A stretch of 64,000 bases of DNA from Vibrio aerogenes. Its GTDB lineage: Bacteria; Pseudomonadota; Gammaproteobacteria; Enterobacterales; Vibrionaceae. Both the position numbers and the translations under genes were made by a program. The stretch is from the NCBI RefSeq assembly GCF_024346755.1, contig NZ_AP024862.1, forward strand, positions 1 to 64,000. The letters run 5' to 3'. Positions 9,382 through 18,891 of the stretch are shown here, piece after piece. The notes beneath the pieces are model-generated. The model made no database searches, was not told where the DNA came from, and worked only from the letters and a program-made list of their open reading frames with translations. The stretch's first letter is position 1, and each line of letters opens with the position of its first letter.

Positions 9382-9695
9382 TGAGTAATCAACATACAGA
9401 AAGCGGAGCAAAGGGTTACATCATAGGCTTTATTGCTTCTCTGATCTTGACCGCGATTCCGTTTTATTATGCAGGGACACAGAGTTTACCTGCTCATACA
9501 ACCTACGCGATTCTGTTCGGCTGTGCCATTGTTCAGGTCATTGTGCACTTTGTTTATTTTCTGCATATGGAGCTGAAAACTGATGAAGGGCGATGGAACT
9601 TTATCTCACTGATATTTTCGGCCATTGTCGTTTTAATCGTGATTGGGGGGTCGCTGTGGATTATGTGGAACCTCAATGTCAACATGATGATGTAA
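9381..9695 (+). CDS. cyoD: cytochrome bo3 quinol oxidase subunit IV
   Basis: Small subunit IV, thought to help CuB insertion and complex assembly. I place the start at the ATG at 9381 ([13 protein letters not shown]), giving 104 residues, the family size. The longer open frame from 9300 would overlap cyoC in another frame. Three membrane helices are visible, with the conserved HFVYFLHM at about residues 56-63. The start overlaps the cyoC stop, as expected in this operon. Confidence 0.94.
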   Translation: MSNQHTESGAKGYIIGFIASLILTAIPFYYAGTQSLPAHTTYAILFGCAIVQVIVHFVYFLHMELKTDEGRWNFISLIFSAIVVLIVIGGSLWIMWNLNVNMMM

Positions 9696-9708
9696 CAGGT
9701 TGGTTGAT

Positions 9709-10575
9709 ATGATCAAAGGTTATCTGTCAATTACGAAACCCGGAATCATTATTGGCAATCTGATCTCTACAGCAGCGGGGTTTTTCCTCGCTGCAAAAAC
9801 AGAAGCTGCTACACCTTTGCTTCTGCTGTATGCAATGTCGGGTGTCGCTTTAGTGATCGCTTCGGGATGTGTGATCAACAACATTTTTGACCGTGATATC
9901 GACCGGAAGATGTCCCGGACGCGGGAGCGTTTACTGGTACGCGGTGAGATTAATATTGACCATGCATTCATTTTTGCGATTATTTTGCTGATATCCGGCA
10001 CGGCATTGTTGTACCTTCAGACGAATCCGCTGACGACAGTGATTGTACTGCTCGGATACATTTTTTATGTATTTTTCTACACGATGTGGTACAAGCGGAC
10101 TTCTGTTTACGGCACCTTAGTCGGCAGTATTTCAGGGGCAGTTCCCCCGTTGGCTGGCTATCTGGCTGTGACCAACTACATCAGTCCGGAATCCCTGCTG
10201 CTTTTTGCATTATTTTGTTTATGGCAAATGCCGCACTCATATGCGATTGCCATGTTCAGGATGCAGGATTACCGTCAGGCTGGTATTCCGGTACTTCCGG
10301 TTGTTTCGGGGATTAAAAAAGCACGACAGCATATGATGGCTTACGTTGCTGCATTTAATGCCGTTGCACTGGGGCTGTATCTGGCCGGAAATACGGGTTA
10401 TGAGTATCTGGTTGTTGCTGCTGTTGTTTGTTTCATGTGGACCCGGGTAACATTCCGGAAAATGGACAGCGACAATTATGAAGGTTGGTCCCGTCAGGTA
10501 TTTAAAATGTCATTGGTCGTTGTGATGAGTTTAAGTACTGTTTTAGGTGTTGAACTGATACCGCTGAGTCTCTGA
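9709..10575 (+). CDS. cyoE: protoheme IX farnesyltransferase (heme O synthase)
   Basis: A UbiA-type membrane prenyltransferase that adds the farnesyl group to heme b to make the heme o needed by CyoB. The product has 288 residues. The Asp-rich motif NNIFDRDIDRKM at about 61-72 binds the prenyl diphosphate. I chose ATG 9709 (MIKGYLSITKPGII), which matches the family start; an upstream TTG at 9700 adds only three residues. Last gene of the operon, 13 bp after cyoD and followed by a terminator. Confidence 0.95.
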   Translation: MIKGYLSITKPGIIIGNLISTAAGFFLAAKTEAATPLLLLYAMSGVALVIASGCVINNIFDRDIDRKMSRTRERLLVRGEINIDHAFIFAIILLISGTALLYLQTNPLTTVIVLLGYIFYVFFYTMWYKRTSVYGTLVGSISGAVPPLAGYLAVTNYISPESLLLFALFCLWQMPHSYAIAMFRMQDYRQAGIPVLPVVSGIKKARQHMMAYVAAFNAVALGLYLAGNTGYEYLVVAAVVCFMWTRVTFRKMDSDNYEGWSRQVFKMSLVVVMSLSTVLGVELIPLSL

Positions 10576-10593
10576 CCGCATCTCATTGTTCTT

Positions 10594-10628
10594 AAAACCC
10601 CTGGAGTATTTTGCTTCAGGGGTTTTTT
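10594..10628 (+). terminator. rho-independent terminator of the cyo operon
   Basis: AAAACCCCTG stem pairing with CAGGGGTTTT around a loop of about 14 bases, ending in T6. It begins about 20 bp after the cyoE stop. Confidence 0.9.
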
Positions 10629-10970
10629 ATGTTTTGAGGAAATAAGCATACCAAACGAAGTCATTTCTGATCCGGGTCTGTCTGATTCCACAAACCGCTC
10701 AAGCCATCCCCCTTTTTGTTTATAAAAAAAGGTTTACACATGGGTATTCATGCCCTTATAGGTTTGCTCCACCAGACACATTCAGATGATCAGTTAATTT
10801 TCCAGATTGGTATAAAACAGAAGTCGTATCAAATTTTTTGTGATGTTCGTCACTTTTTTGCTGACTTGATAAAGGAGAAAACCGCTAGGAATCCGAATTA
10901 CTGACTAAGGTTATTACTTGGGAAGCTATTCTGGATAAACAAACCGCTCATCTATCAGTGAGGTTTTACG
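10629..10970 (+). other. intergenic region upstream of the phosphorylase gene
   Basis: Holds a clear CRP-site candidate (listed separately) and a GGGGGATGG on the minus strand at about 10703-10711 that is only weakly like a MalT box. The 62-codon open frame here has no ribosome site or family resemblance and I do not call it. The phosphorylase ribosome site GAGG lies about 7 bases before 10971. Confidence 0.5.
10837..10858. promoter_or_regulatory. candidate CRP binding site upstream of malP/glgP
   Basis: TGTGA-TGTTCG-TCACT (10839-10854), flanked by T runs, matches 9 of the 10 core positions of the CRP consensus TGTGA-N6-TCACA. It is about 115 bp upstream of the phosphorylase ATG, consistent with cAMP-CRP control of maltodextrin and glycogen genes. 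Confidence 0.6.
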
Positions 10971-13424
10971 ATGAAACCTGTATTGCAAAAATCATTTGAT
11001 AAACAGTTATTTCTGGACAATGTGAAGCGTCACCTGACATCCACATATGCCACAACTCAGGAACATGCGACAAAGCGTTCCTGGTATCTTGCTATGTCAC
11101 GTGCATTGTCTGAACTCACGACGCTTGATTTGCTGGAAACCGAGCAGGATGAGCACATTCTTCAGGCCAAGAGTGTGAATTACCTGTCGCTTGAGTTTTT
11201 GATTGGACGACTGACGGGGAATAACCTGCTCAACATGGGCATTATTGAGATGATACGTGAGGCCATGAGTGAACTCGGGCAAGACTTGTCTGATTTGCTG
11301 GAGGAGGAGCGGGACCCATCGCTCGGAAATGGTGGCCTTGGCCGGCTGGCTGCCTGCTTTATGGACTCTCTGGCTGCGCAGGAGTTTCCTGCGGTTGGGT
11401 ATGGTCTGCATTATGAATACGGGCTGTTTAAACAATCATTTTCAGAGGGCCACCAGCAGGAAGCGCCGGATGCCTGGTGCGGTGTGGAAGGTTATCCATG
11501 GGAAGTCGCAAGGCCCGAGCTGGCACAGGAGATTGGTTTTTACGGACATGTAAAGACCGAGCAGGTGAATGGCAGAGAAGTGCGACGCTGGATTCCCGGT
11601 ATGACCGTGAAAGGGATGCCATGGGATATTCCGGTGGTCGGCTACAAGAGTAATACCGTTTATCCGCTTCGTTTATGGGAATGTCAGGCCATTGCACCAT
11701 TCTCACTCGAAAGTTTTAATAACGGCAACTATTTTGAAGCACAGCATGCACTGATTGATGCCGGCAACATTACTAAGGTTCTCTATCCAAATGACAACCA
11801 TGAAAAAGGCAAAACCCTGCGTTTGATGCAGCAGTATTTTCATAGCGCCGCATCGATCAGGGATATTATTCGCCGACATGAATTAGCCGGTCATGCGATT
11901 GAAGATTTACCAAAATTTGAAACGATTCAGCTCAACGATACCCATCCGGCTATTGCGATTCCCGAACTCATGCGCATTTTGCTTGATGAGAAAGGGATGA
12001 ACTGGAGTGAAGCCTGGAAGATCAGCAGCCAGACATTTGCCTATACGAATCACACTTTACTGCCGGAGGCGCTGGAAACATGGGATGAAGCCCTGATTCT
12101 GCGGCTGTTACCCCGCCATATGGAAATCATCTACGATATTAACCACCGCTTCTTACAGGAAGTCCGGACACAATGGCCGGGAGATGTGACCAAGCAGCAA
12201 AAATTGTCGATTATTCAGGAAGGGTTTCACCGGATGGTCCGGATGGCGAATCTGTGTGTGGTCGGTTCTTATGCTGTGAACGGTGTTGCTGCAATGCATT
12301 CTGAACTGGTCAAAAGAGATCTGTTCCCTGAATTTCATGAACTGTATCCGGACCGGTTACTCAATGTGACCAATGGGATTACGCCACGGCGCTGGCTGCA
12401 GTATTGTAATCCGGATTTATCTGACCTGATTACTTCTAAAATCGGCGATTCATGGCCTGTCGCGTTAGACGAATTGTCAGCGTTGAAAGCGCTGGCTGAT
12501 GACAGCGATTTTCAGCATGAATTTATGGCTGTCAAAAAAGCGAATAAGGTGCGTTTAGCTGAGTGGGTTAAAGAACATTTAGATATTGAGCTGAATACCG
12601 ATGCGATCTTTGATGTTCAAATCAAACGGTTACATGAGTATAAACGTCAGCATCTGAATCTACTGCACATTTTATCTCTGTATTACCGCTTAACGGAAAA
12701 CCCGCAGTTTGAGATGGCACCGAGAGTCTTTATTTTCGCAGCGAAAGCAGCGCCGGGTTATTATCTGGCCAAAGAGATCATTTATGCCATTAATATGATT
12801 GCAGAAAAGATCAATCATGATCCAAAGGTGAATGAAAAACTCAAAATTGTCTTTATTCCTGATTACCGCGTCAGCATGGCTGAAATCATTATTCCGGCGA
12901 CAGATGTGTCTGAACAGATCTCGACTGCCGGGAAGGAAGCATCCGGTACCGGTAATATGAAAATGGCCCTGAACGGCGCATTAACGATCGGAACGATGGA
13001 TGGTGCAAACGTTGAAATTCGTGAAGAAGTCGGCGATGAGAACATTTATATCTTTGGTCTGGAAGTGGATGATGTCGAGAAATTAAAAGCCAGCGGTTAC
13101 AACCCGTATGACTATTACAATGCGGATCCTTTACTGAAAGCTTCTCTGGACCTGTTATTAGGCGATACATTTACTCCCGGACATCCCGGTAAACTCAGAA
13201 CGATTTATGAGAGTTTGCTTGATGGCGGGGATCCTTATCTGGTACTGGCGGATTTTGCTTCTTATGTTGAGGCACAGTCCAAAGTTGATCAACAGTACCG
13301 GGATCAGACCGGCTGGGCAAAAAAAGCGATTTTAAACACTGCGCTGGTGGGTAAATTCAGCTCTGATCGCAGTATCCGGGATTATGTTGATAATATCTGG
13401 AAGCTCAAACAGGTCAAACGTTAA
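10971..13424 (+). CDS. malP: glycogen/maltodextrin phosphorylase
   Basis: Releases glucose-1-phosphate from alpha-1,4-glucans using inorganic phosphate and pyridoxal phosphate. The product has 817 residues, the family size. The cofactor motif EASGTGNMKMALNGALTIGT lies at about 657-676 and contains the Schiff-base Lys. The substrate-loop block DPSLGNGGLGRLAACFMDS is at about 115-133. The start MKPVLQKSFDKQLF resembles the V. cholerae chromosome-2 enzyme annotated MalP. MalP and GlgP cannot be firmly separated by eye. The next gene is glgB, which favours a role in glycogen as well as maltodextrin use. A CRP-site candidate lies upstream; no malT or malQ is adjacent. Confidence 0.93.
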   Translation: MKPVLQKSFDKQLFLDNVKRHLTSTYATTQEHATKRSWYLAMSRALSELTTLDLLETEQDEHILQAKSVNYLSLEFLIGRLTGNNLLNMGIIEMIREAMSELGQDLSDLLEEERDPSLGNGGLGRLAACFMDSLAAQEFPAVGYGLHYEYGLFKQSFSEGHQQEAPDAWCGVEGYPWEVARPELAQEIGFYGHVKTEQVNGREVRRWIPGMTVKGMPWDIPVVGYKSNTVYPLRLWECQAIAPFSLESFNNGNYFEAQHALIDAGNITKVLYPNDNHEKGKTLRLMQQYFHSAASIRDIIRRHELAGHAIEDLPKFETIQLNDTHPAIAIPELMRILLDEKGMNWSEAWKISSQTFAYTNHTLLPEALETWDEALILRLLPRHMEIIYDINHRFLQEVRTQWPGDVTKQQKLSIIQEGFHRMVRMANLCVVGSYAVNGVAAMHSELVKRDLFPEFHELYPDRLLNVTNGITPRRWLQYCNPDLSDLITSKIGDSWPVALDELSALKALADDSDFQHEFMAVKKANKVRLAEWVKEHLDIELNTDAIFDVQIKRLHEYKRQHLNLLHILSLYYRLTENPQFEMAPRVFIFAAKAAPGYYLAKEIIYAINMIAEKINHDPKVNEKLKIVFIPDYRVSMAEIIIPATDVSEQISTAGKEASGTGNMKMALNGALTIGTMDGANVEIREEVGDENIYIFGLEVDDVEKLKASGYNPYDYYNADPLLKASLDLLLGDTFTPGHPGKLRTIYESLLDGGDPYLVLADFASYVEAQSKVDQQYRDQTGWAKKAILNTALVGKFSSDRSIRDYVDNIWKLKQVKR

Positions 13425-13550
13425 CGACTGATGCCAGAGGTCGACAGACCCTGCAACACGTTGATAGGGTCAGATATAGATTAAAATTCAGAATTTTAAG
13501 TCAAATCACTCTATGTGAGATTGTTGTCTTATAGACTAAAACCAATGCGT

Positions 13551-13574
13551 ATGCCCGCTTATGCGGGCATTTTC
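13551..13574 (+). terminator. hairpin terminator between phosphorylase and glgB
   Basis: Perfect stem ATGCCCGC / GCGGGCAT with loop TTAT, then TTTT. A second, weaker inverted repeat GACCCT...AGGGTC is at about 13449-13473. Confidence 0.7.
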
Positions 13575-13710
13575 ATCCACAGTTGTTCTGTACATCAGTG
13601 ATGTAACCGGAGTATCCGGGATATTGGATAAACAAGGATACGCAAAGGGTTTATGGATACATATCCCACCGATGCATTGTGAATCAACTTTGAGGGCAGG
13701 AGTACGGATA

Positions 13711-15900
13711 TTGAAAACAAGTCAGAAATTATTAAAAAAACAACAGATTTATCATAAACTTGAGCACGCTTCTTTCGCAGATCCATTCTCTTTTCTCGGC
13801 CCCTACATTTCTCCGGTACAGGGTGTACTACGGGTATGGATGCCGGATGCTGTTCAAGTCTCACTTTTACTCGACGATCAATCCCGGTTTGATATGACAC
13901 CGGAAGATGATGGCGGATTTATTTTACAGGAAGACCTTGATCTGAGGTTTACCCACTATCGTTTGCATATTCGCTGGGAATCCGGCGAGCAAATTGTGGA
14001 TGATCCGTATCAGTACCATTCAATTTATGCTGAATATGAAGATCTTCATACGCCGGTTCATATGTATCATCATATGGGCTCTCAGTTTATGTCTTTAGAA
14101 CGTGATGGTCAGATGATTGAAGGGGTTCGGTTTCTGGTTTATGCACCGCACGCTTCCGCTTGCAGCCTGATTGGATCATTTAATTACTGGGATGGGCGAC
14201 GTCATCCAATGCAGCGGCTGGATTACGGCATGTGGGGTATTTTTATTCCGGGGCTGTCTGAAGGTGAACAATATAAATACGAAATTAAAGGCCCGGACGG
14301 GGAAGGGCTGCCTCATAAGGCGGATCCCTGGGGCTTTCATGCGGAACAATTTCCATCACTGGCTTCTGTCATCTATAATCACGATGGTTATGGATGGGGT
14401 GATCAAGCATGGGTTGACCGGCCGGTAACTGAAAAGCCCGGGCAACCCTTATCTTTTTATGAACTCCATGCCGGTTCATGGAAGCTGGGGCCGGATGACC
14501 GTTTTCTGAATTACCGGGAACTGGCGGATCAACTGGTACCCTATCTTGTCGACATGGGCTATACCCATGTCGAATTAATGCCCGTCGCTGAGCATCCTTT
14601 TTATGGCTCCTGGGGTTATCAGCCTGTCGGGTTATTTGCGCCGACCAGTCGTTACGGTTCACCCGATGACTTTAAATACTTTGTCGATCAATGTCACCAG
14701 GCCAATATTGGGGTTGTTCTGGACTGGGTTCCTGCGCACTTCCCGGCAGATGGCCACGGCCTGAATAACTTTGACGGAACACCTTTATTCCATGATCCTG
14801 ACCCGCGCAGAGGATGGCATCAGGACTGGAATTCATACATCTACGATATGGGGCGTGAGCACGTCCGGCGTTTTCTGGTGGCGAATGCTTTGTATTGGTT
14901 CGACCTGTTCCATATTGATGGCATTCGGGTTGATGCAGTCGCTTCTTTGCTGTACCTCGACTATTCACGCAGCCACGACCAGTGGATACCCAATGTTGAC
15001 GGCGGCAGAGAAAACTACGATGCGATTGCAATGCTGAAATGGATGAATGAAGAAGTCTATAAACATTTCCCCAATGCGATGACCATTGCCGAAGAGTCGA
15101 CGGCTTTCCCCGGTGTTTCATGTCCGACATTTCTTGGCGGTCTGGGTTTCGGCTTCAAATGGAATATGGGCTGGATGCATGACAGTCTGACTTATATGCA
15201 AAATGAGCCGGTCCACAGAAAATATCATCACAACACCATCACGTTCCCGCTGATATATGCGCACAGCGAAAATTATATTTTATCGTTATCACATGATGAA
15301 GTGGTGTACGGCAAAGGCTCGTTGCTGAATAAAATGCCCGGAGATGAATGGCAACAGACCGCGAATCTCCGGGCCTATTTTGGGTACATGTACGGACAGC
15401 CCGGAAAAAAACTGAACTTTATGGGCTCGGAGTTCGGGCAGGGAGGCGAATGGGCGCATGACAGCCAGCTGCAGTGGTTCCTGCTGGATTATGGTCGCCA
15501 CGAAGGTCTGCAGACGCTGACCCGCGATTTAAACCGGCTTTATACCAGTGAAAAAGCTCTCTATGAACTCGACTGTAAACCTGAAGGGTTTGAGTGGCGT
15601 TTATCGGATGCTGCGGACATCAGTATTCTGGCCCATGAGCGCATCAGTCTGTCCGGTGAACGGATTTTGGTCATCAGTAACTTTACACCCGTCAGCCGGG
15701 ACGACTTCCGGATTGGCGTACCGTTTGCCGGTCCGTATCAGCTCTTGCTCAATACCGATGATGAACGCTATGGCGGTAGTGGTTTCCCGGTCGAAAAACT
15801 AGTGAAAACAGCGTCGGTTGAGAGTGAAAGCCTGCCGGATTCCCTGTTATTAAGTATTCCGCCGTTGGCGACTGTTTTTTATAAGCTGATCGCAGTATAG
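13711..15900 (+). CDS. glgB: 1,4-alpha-glucan branching enzyme
   Basis: GH13 branching enzyme that creates alpha-1,6 branches in glycogen. The frame is open from 13561, but I prefer the TTG at 13711. It has AGGAG at 13698-13702 and gives 729 residues, the standard GlgB length; the upstream extension looks like leader sequence. There are two N-terminal CBM48-like modules (about 20-230), then the (beta/alpha)8 barrel with catalytic Asp in GIRVDAVAS, Glu in AEEST and the transition-state Asp in LSHDEV. The C-terminal all-beta domain ends [10 protein letters not shown]. It is separated from the phosphorylase by a hairpin, so it probably also has its own promoter. Confidence 0.95.
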   Translation: MKTSQKLLKKQQIYHKLEHASFADPFSFLGPYISPVQGVLRVWMPDAVQVSLLLDDQSRFDMTPEDDGGFILQEDLDLRFTHYRLHIRWESGEQIVDDPYQYHSIYAEYEDLHTPVHMYHHMGSQFMSLERDGQMIEGVRFLVYAPHASACSLIGSFNYWDGRRHPMQRLDYGMWGIFIPGLSEGEQYKYEIKGPDGEGLPHKADPWGFHAEQFPSLASVIYNHDGYGWGDQAWVDRPVTEKPGQPLSFYELHAGSWKLGPDDRFLNYRELADQLVPYLVDMGYTHVELMPVAEHPFYGSWGYQPVGLFAPTSRYGSPDDFKYFVDQCHQANIGVVLDWVPAHFPADGHGLNNFDGTPLFHDPDPRRGWHQDWNSYIYDMGREHVRRFLVANALYWFDLFHIDGIRVDAVASLLYLDYSRSHDQWIPNVDGGRENYDAIAMLKWMNEEVYKHFPNAMTIAEESTAFPGVSCPTFLGGLGFGFKWNMGWMHDSLTYMQNEPVHRKYHHNTITFPLIYAHSENYILSLSHDEVVYGKGSLLNKMPGDEWQQTANLRAYFGYMYGQPGKKLNFMGSEFGQGGEWAHDSQLQWFLLDYGRHEGLQTLTRDLNRLYTSEKALYELDCKPEGFEWRLSDAADISILAHERISLSGERILVISNFTPVSRDDFRIGVPFAGPYQLLLNTDDERYGGSGFPVEKLVKTASVESESLPDSLLLSIPPLATVFYKLIAV

Positions 15901-15907
15901 CAATTCG

Positions 15908-15922
15908 ATTTACAGTGTGAAT
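15908..15922. other. degenerate parS2-like site
   Basis: ATTTACAGTGTGAAT differs from the parS2 consensus at one defined position (TGTGAA for TGTAAA). It is intergenic, just after the glgB stop. Binding would be weaker than at the perfect sites, if it occurs. Confidence 0.4.
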
Positions 15923-15961
15923 TGCGGTGATTCAGTACAGGTGTTTCACATTGTTCTCACA

Positions 15962-16004
15962 TGCCCAATTGGCCTCAAGATGTATCTTTGAGGTCAATTA
16001 GGTA
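15962..16004. repeat. dispersed intergenic palindrome (family B)
   Basis: TGCCCAATTGGCCTCAAGAT pairs imperfectly with ATCTTTGAGGTCAATTAGGT downstream. Member of a family of TATACC...GGTATA palindromes seen at several other sites in this window. The right arm recurs alone near 62153. Confidence 0.6.
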
Positions 16005-16111
16005 TACACATCATTTATAATGTATGAGGACATTGACAGGAATATCAATCCTCAATTAACATCCCCGAATCTCATTATACTTATTTCATTTCATACGGAT
16101 TTATATTCGTT

Positions 16112-16621
16112 ATGCTGGATATCATTTTCTGGATAGCAATTGCGTCCACTTCAATATTTGTCATTAAACTGCTTCTGATGCTCTTTGGAGCAGACCTGAG
16201 TTTCGATTTGGGTGATGATTTTTTAATTAACTCGGTGCTGGCGCTGGCGATGACTTTCTGCTGGTCTTTTCTGGCGTTATCACAGGATAGCGGACAAATC
16301 ACGCTGGGCGTTTATCTGAAAAGTCTGGGGATTTCAGTCAGTATGTCGACGGCCTTTATGTATTTGATGAGGCGGGCGGGAAAGATGGAGACCGGTGTGA
16401 TGACTGAGCTGTCTGTTGAGGACGGGCACCCGGCAGAAGTCTATTCCAGAGTGCCGGATAAGTCAGCCTCTGGCTACGGTAAAATTAAAACCACCATCGA
16501 GGGTAAAACTTACTATCTGAAAGCTGTCTCTGAAAGCCGTCAGTTTAACTCTGGCGAAACGGTTTCTATTTCCCGGATCACCCATGAAATTGCCCATATA
16601 GATATCACCAAGGTCAACTGA
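16112..16621 (+). CDS. NfeD-like membrane protein partnered with flotillin (YqiJ type)
   Basis: 169 residues. Three hydrophobic segments in the first 95 residues are followed by a cytosolic C-terminal domain of about 70 residues rich in beta strand (GYGKIKTTIEGKTYYLKAV), the OB-like fold typical of NfeD/YqiJ proteins. These proteins are found beside flotillins and are thought to work with them in membrane microdomains. The flotillin gene follows 120 bp downstream in the same direction, with a repeat and a palindrome between them. The family call rests on architecture and neighbour. Confidence 0.75.
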   Translation: MLDIIFWIAIASTSIFVIKLLLMLFGADLSFDLGDDFLINSVLALAMTFCWSFLALSQDSGQITLGVYLKSLGISVSMSTAFMYLMRRAGKMETGVMTELSVEDGHPAEVYSRVPDKSASGYGKIKTTIEGKTYYLKAVSESRQFNSGETVSISRITHEIAHIDITKVN

Positions 16622-16690
16622 TACCAACCTGGAAAATAAACTGGTCAGAAACTTATTCAGAATGGTATGGCCCTAGAGCACGCTCTAGAT
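16621..16690. repeat. dispersed repeat (family A) plus CTAGAGC palindrome
   Basis: 16621-16668 is a 48-bp element bounded by ATACCA and TGGTAT, with internal GGTCAGAAACT and TTCAGAATGG. A copy of exactly the same length is at 34912-34959. Directly after it, CTAGAGC-AC-GCTCTAG at 16673-16688 is a perfect palindrome, just upstream of the flotillin leader. Confidence 0.7.
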
Positions 16691-16740
16691 ATGACCGAGC
16701 TCATTCATTTGATTCATTAAAAATAAACTAAGGATAACCC

Positions 16741-18180
16741 GTGTACGATCTTTCATTATCAGTTACAGATTTTGGCACGATGGCATTTGTGTTTGTGCCT
16801 GTTTTATTACTGTTGTTTTTTGTGCTTTCCTTTCTGCTGTTTTATCGCAGATGTAAACCGAATCAGCTGTTGGTCGTTTACGGTAAAACAGGCGGCGGAC
16901 GGTCAGCGAAAGTGGTTCATGGTGGTGCAGCATTTGTCTTACCTGTCGTTCAGGACTATGAGTATATGTCGCTTCAGCCGATCGACTATGAAGTCGATCT
17001 GAAAGATGCTTTATCTGCGAATAACATTCGTCTGGATATTCCGACTTCATGTACGGTGGCGATTGGTACCTCACCCGAACTTTCTTCAATCGCCAGCGAA
17101 CGTTTGCTTGGGCTATCTCAGGTGGAAGTTAAAGAAGCGGCACAAAATATTACCATTGGTCAGTTGCGTGCCGCCGTTGCCACACTGACAATTGAGCAGA
17201 TTAACCAGGACCGGGAAAGTTTTCTGGAAAAGGTAAATACGAATATCGCAGATGAACTGGCAAAGCTTGGGCTGGAAGTGATTAACATCAACGTGAAAGA
17301 TATCAGCGATAAAATGGGCTATATCGAAGCAATTGGCCGAAAAGCTGCTGAAACTGTGGTTCAACGGGCAAACGTAGATGTGGCTGAGCAACAAAAACTG
17401 GGGGCGATTGGCACGCAGAAAGCAGAGCGTGAGAAAGATACGCAGGTTGCGATTGAATCTGCTGAATCAGAAAAAGCCATCAGTCGCACGGTCGCTGAAA
17501 AAGAAATTTTTGTGGCTCAGCGTCAGTCTGAGCAGATTCAGGGTGAGAATGAAACTAAAAAAGCCATTGCTTTGTCAGAAGCAGAGCTGAAAATTGCCGA
17601 AGCTTCTGCCCGTAAAGATGCTGAAGTTGCTGAACAGATTGCTGAAAAAGAGATTCAGGAAAGACGAAAAGAGACCGAGCTGGCCAGACAGCGGGCACAT
17701 GAAGTGGTGGCAGAAACAATTGAAGCCGAGAAGAAAATAGAAGAAGCGAAAGGTGAGGCCGAATCAATTCAAATTGTTGCCAAGGCAGAAGCAGAAGCGT
17801 TACTGACCAAATATGAAGCCGAAGCAGAAGGGATGCGCAAAGTGATGAAAGCCAAAGCGGAAGGTTATCATGATTTAGTCCGGTCGGCTGGTGACAGTGA
17901 TGCTCTGGCGAAACTTCAGGTGATCGAGAAACTGGAAGAGGTCGTCAGATTGCAGACAGAAGCGATTGCGAAGATGAAGATTGATAATCTGACTGTCTGG
18001 GATCAGGGGTCTGAGAACGGGCAGGCCGGGCTGAAATCATTCATGAAAGATTTCCTGACTATGGGCGCGCCAATGCATGAAATGGCCAGTAACGTTGGGA
18101 TTGAACTGCCTTCATTTATGGGAAAGCAGGCAGAGCTAAAAGCTGAAACCACTGTGGACATGAAGCAGGAAGAAGCATGA
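16741..18180 (+). CDS. flotillin family protein (YqiK/FloT type)
   Basis: A membrane-anchored scaffold protein: one N-terminal transmembrane helix (about 12-37), an SPFH/PHB domain (about 50-215) and a long coiled coil of Ala/Glu/Lys-rich repeats (about 220-400, with AEAEALLTKYEAEAEG). 479 residues. It starts at GTG 16741 preceded by AAGGAT. Flotillins oligomerise and organise membrane microdomains; a precise role in vibrios is not established. Paired with the NfeD-like gene upstream and followed by a strong terminator. Confidence 0.9.
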   Translation: MYDLSLSVTDFGTMAFVFVPVLLLLFFVLSFLLFYRRCKPNQLLVVYGKTGGGRSAKVVHGGAAFVLPVVQDYEYMSLQPIDYEVDLKDALSANNIRLDIPTSCTVAIGTSPELSSIASERLLGLSQVEVKEAAQNITIGQLRAAVATLTIEQINQDRESFLEKVNTNIADELAKLGLEVININVKDISDKMGYIEAIGRKAAETVVQRANVDVAEQQKLGAIGTQKAEREKDTQVAIESAESEKAISRTVAEKEIFVAQRQSEQIQGENETKKAIALSEAELKIAEASARKDAEVAEQIAEKEIQERRKETELARQRAHEVVAETIEAEKKIEEAKGEAESIQIVAKAEAEALLTKYEAEAEGMRKVMKAKAEGYHDLVRSAGDSDALAKLQVIEKLEEVVRLQTEAIAKMKIDNLTVWDQGSENGQAGLKSFMKDFLTMGAPMHEMASNVGIELPSFMGKQAELKAETTVDMKQEEA

Positions 18181-18208
18181 TATCGCCGGATTCCGGATGT
18201 TGAAGGTA

Positions 18209-18240
18209 CAAAAACCACTTCAAAATGAAGTGGTTTTTTT
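18209..18240 (+). terminator. rho-independent terminator after the flotillin gene
   Basis: AAAACCACTTCA / TGAAGTGGTTTT stem with a 3-base loop and T7 tail, 30 bp after the stop codon. Confidence 0.92.
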
Positions 18241-18253
18241 ATGATTCACCAAA

Positions 18254-18300
18254 ATACCTCAAACAACCTGAATCATGCATTTTCAGGTCATTTGTGTATA
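18254..18300. repeat. dispersed intergenic palindrome (family B)
   Basis: ATACCTCAAACAACCTGAAT...ATTTTCAGGTCATTTGTGTA: the arms AACCTGAA and TTCAGGT match the family-B arms at 62849-62890 and 28491-28538. Confidence 0.6.
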
Positions 18301-18444
18301 TATGATGTATATCAGCGCCTGATATGATGAGTCATGGGATTTCCTGCCTTGCTGCAAGCGCCAACAAATATCATCGCAACCTGCATCTTGAGTCTGTTTA
18401 GGTATATACTAACTGTATGATTTTATGCGAACTATGGTACAAGT

Positions 18445-18711
18445 ATGGCAAAAACAGCTAAGATCCAAAATGAAGATAAATTATTCCGCAAAGCGATGGA
18501 AGTGGGATGTAAGATGGCTGAAATGCAGGGATATCAGCTCACCAGTGATAATGCTTCCCAGTCGACAAAGGTCAAAGCCCTGTATCTGTTTTTAGTGAAA
18601 GTCCGCCAGATCACGCCGCTCCCGGCGGATAAATCTGATGGAAAAAGTATCAAAAAGCGATTAGCGCTTTGGATCCATCATGCTTTGCCTGACGATGATC
18701 CTTTAAAATAA
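18445..18711 (+). CDS. small conserved protein, probably DUF5062
   Basis: An 88-residue soluble, basic protein (MAKTAKIQNEDKLFRKAMEV...) of the kind annotated DUF5062 in vibrios. It is likely all-helical and has no signal or membrane segment. The block LYLFLVKVRQITPLP lies at about 47-61. It is monocistronic; about 180 bp of non-coding DNA separate it from the convergent AEC gene. No function is known to me. Confidence 0.7.
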   Translation: MAKTAKIQNEDKLFRKAMEVGCKMAEMQGYQLTSDNASQSTKVKALYLFLVKVRQITPLPADKSDGKSIKKRLALWIHHALPDDDPLK

Positions 18712-18891
18712 GGATTGAACACATTGAGGCAATTCATTAGGCCCCGGTATTGTCTCTTCTCTTCTCATCCGGCCATTCTTCACGCTTTATATTCCGCTTT
18801 CCCTGCCTGCCATACCATTTTATCCGGAATTCCACATATTTTTTGATGAGAACCTGTCAGTGCCACTGGCGGGGATGAGCCCCCGCCTGAA

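Noticed and set aside
10716..10904. 62-codon open frame upstream of malP
   Set aside because: No good ribosome site, no family resemblance, and it overlaps the CRP-site candidate and promoter region.
13561..13710. N-terminal extension of GlgB by 50 residues
   Set aside because: The TTG at 13711 has AGGAG at ideal distance and gives the usual GlgB length; the extension overlaps the hairpin at 13551-13574 and looks like leader.
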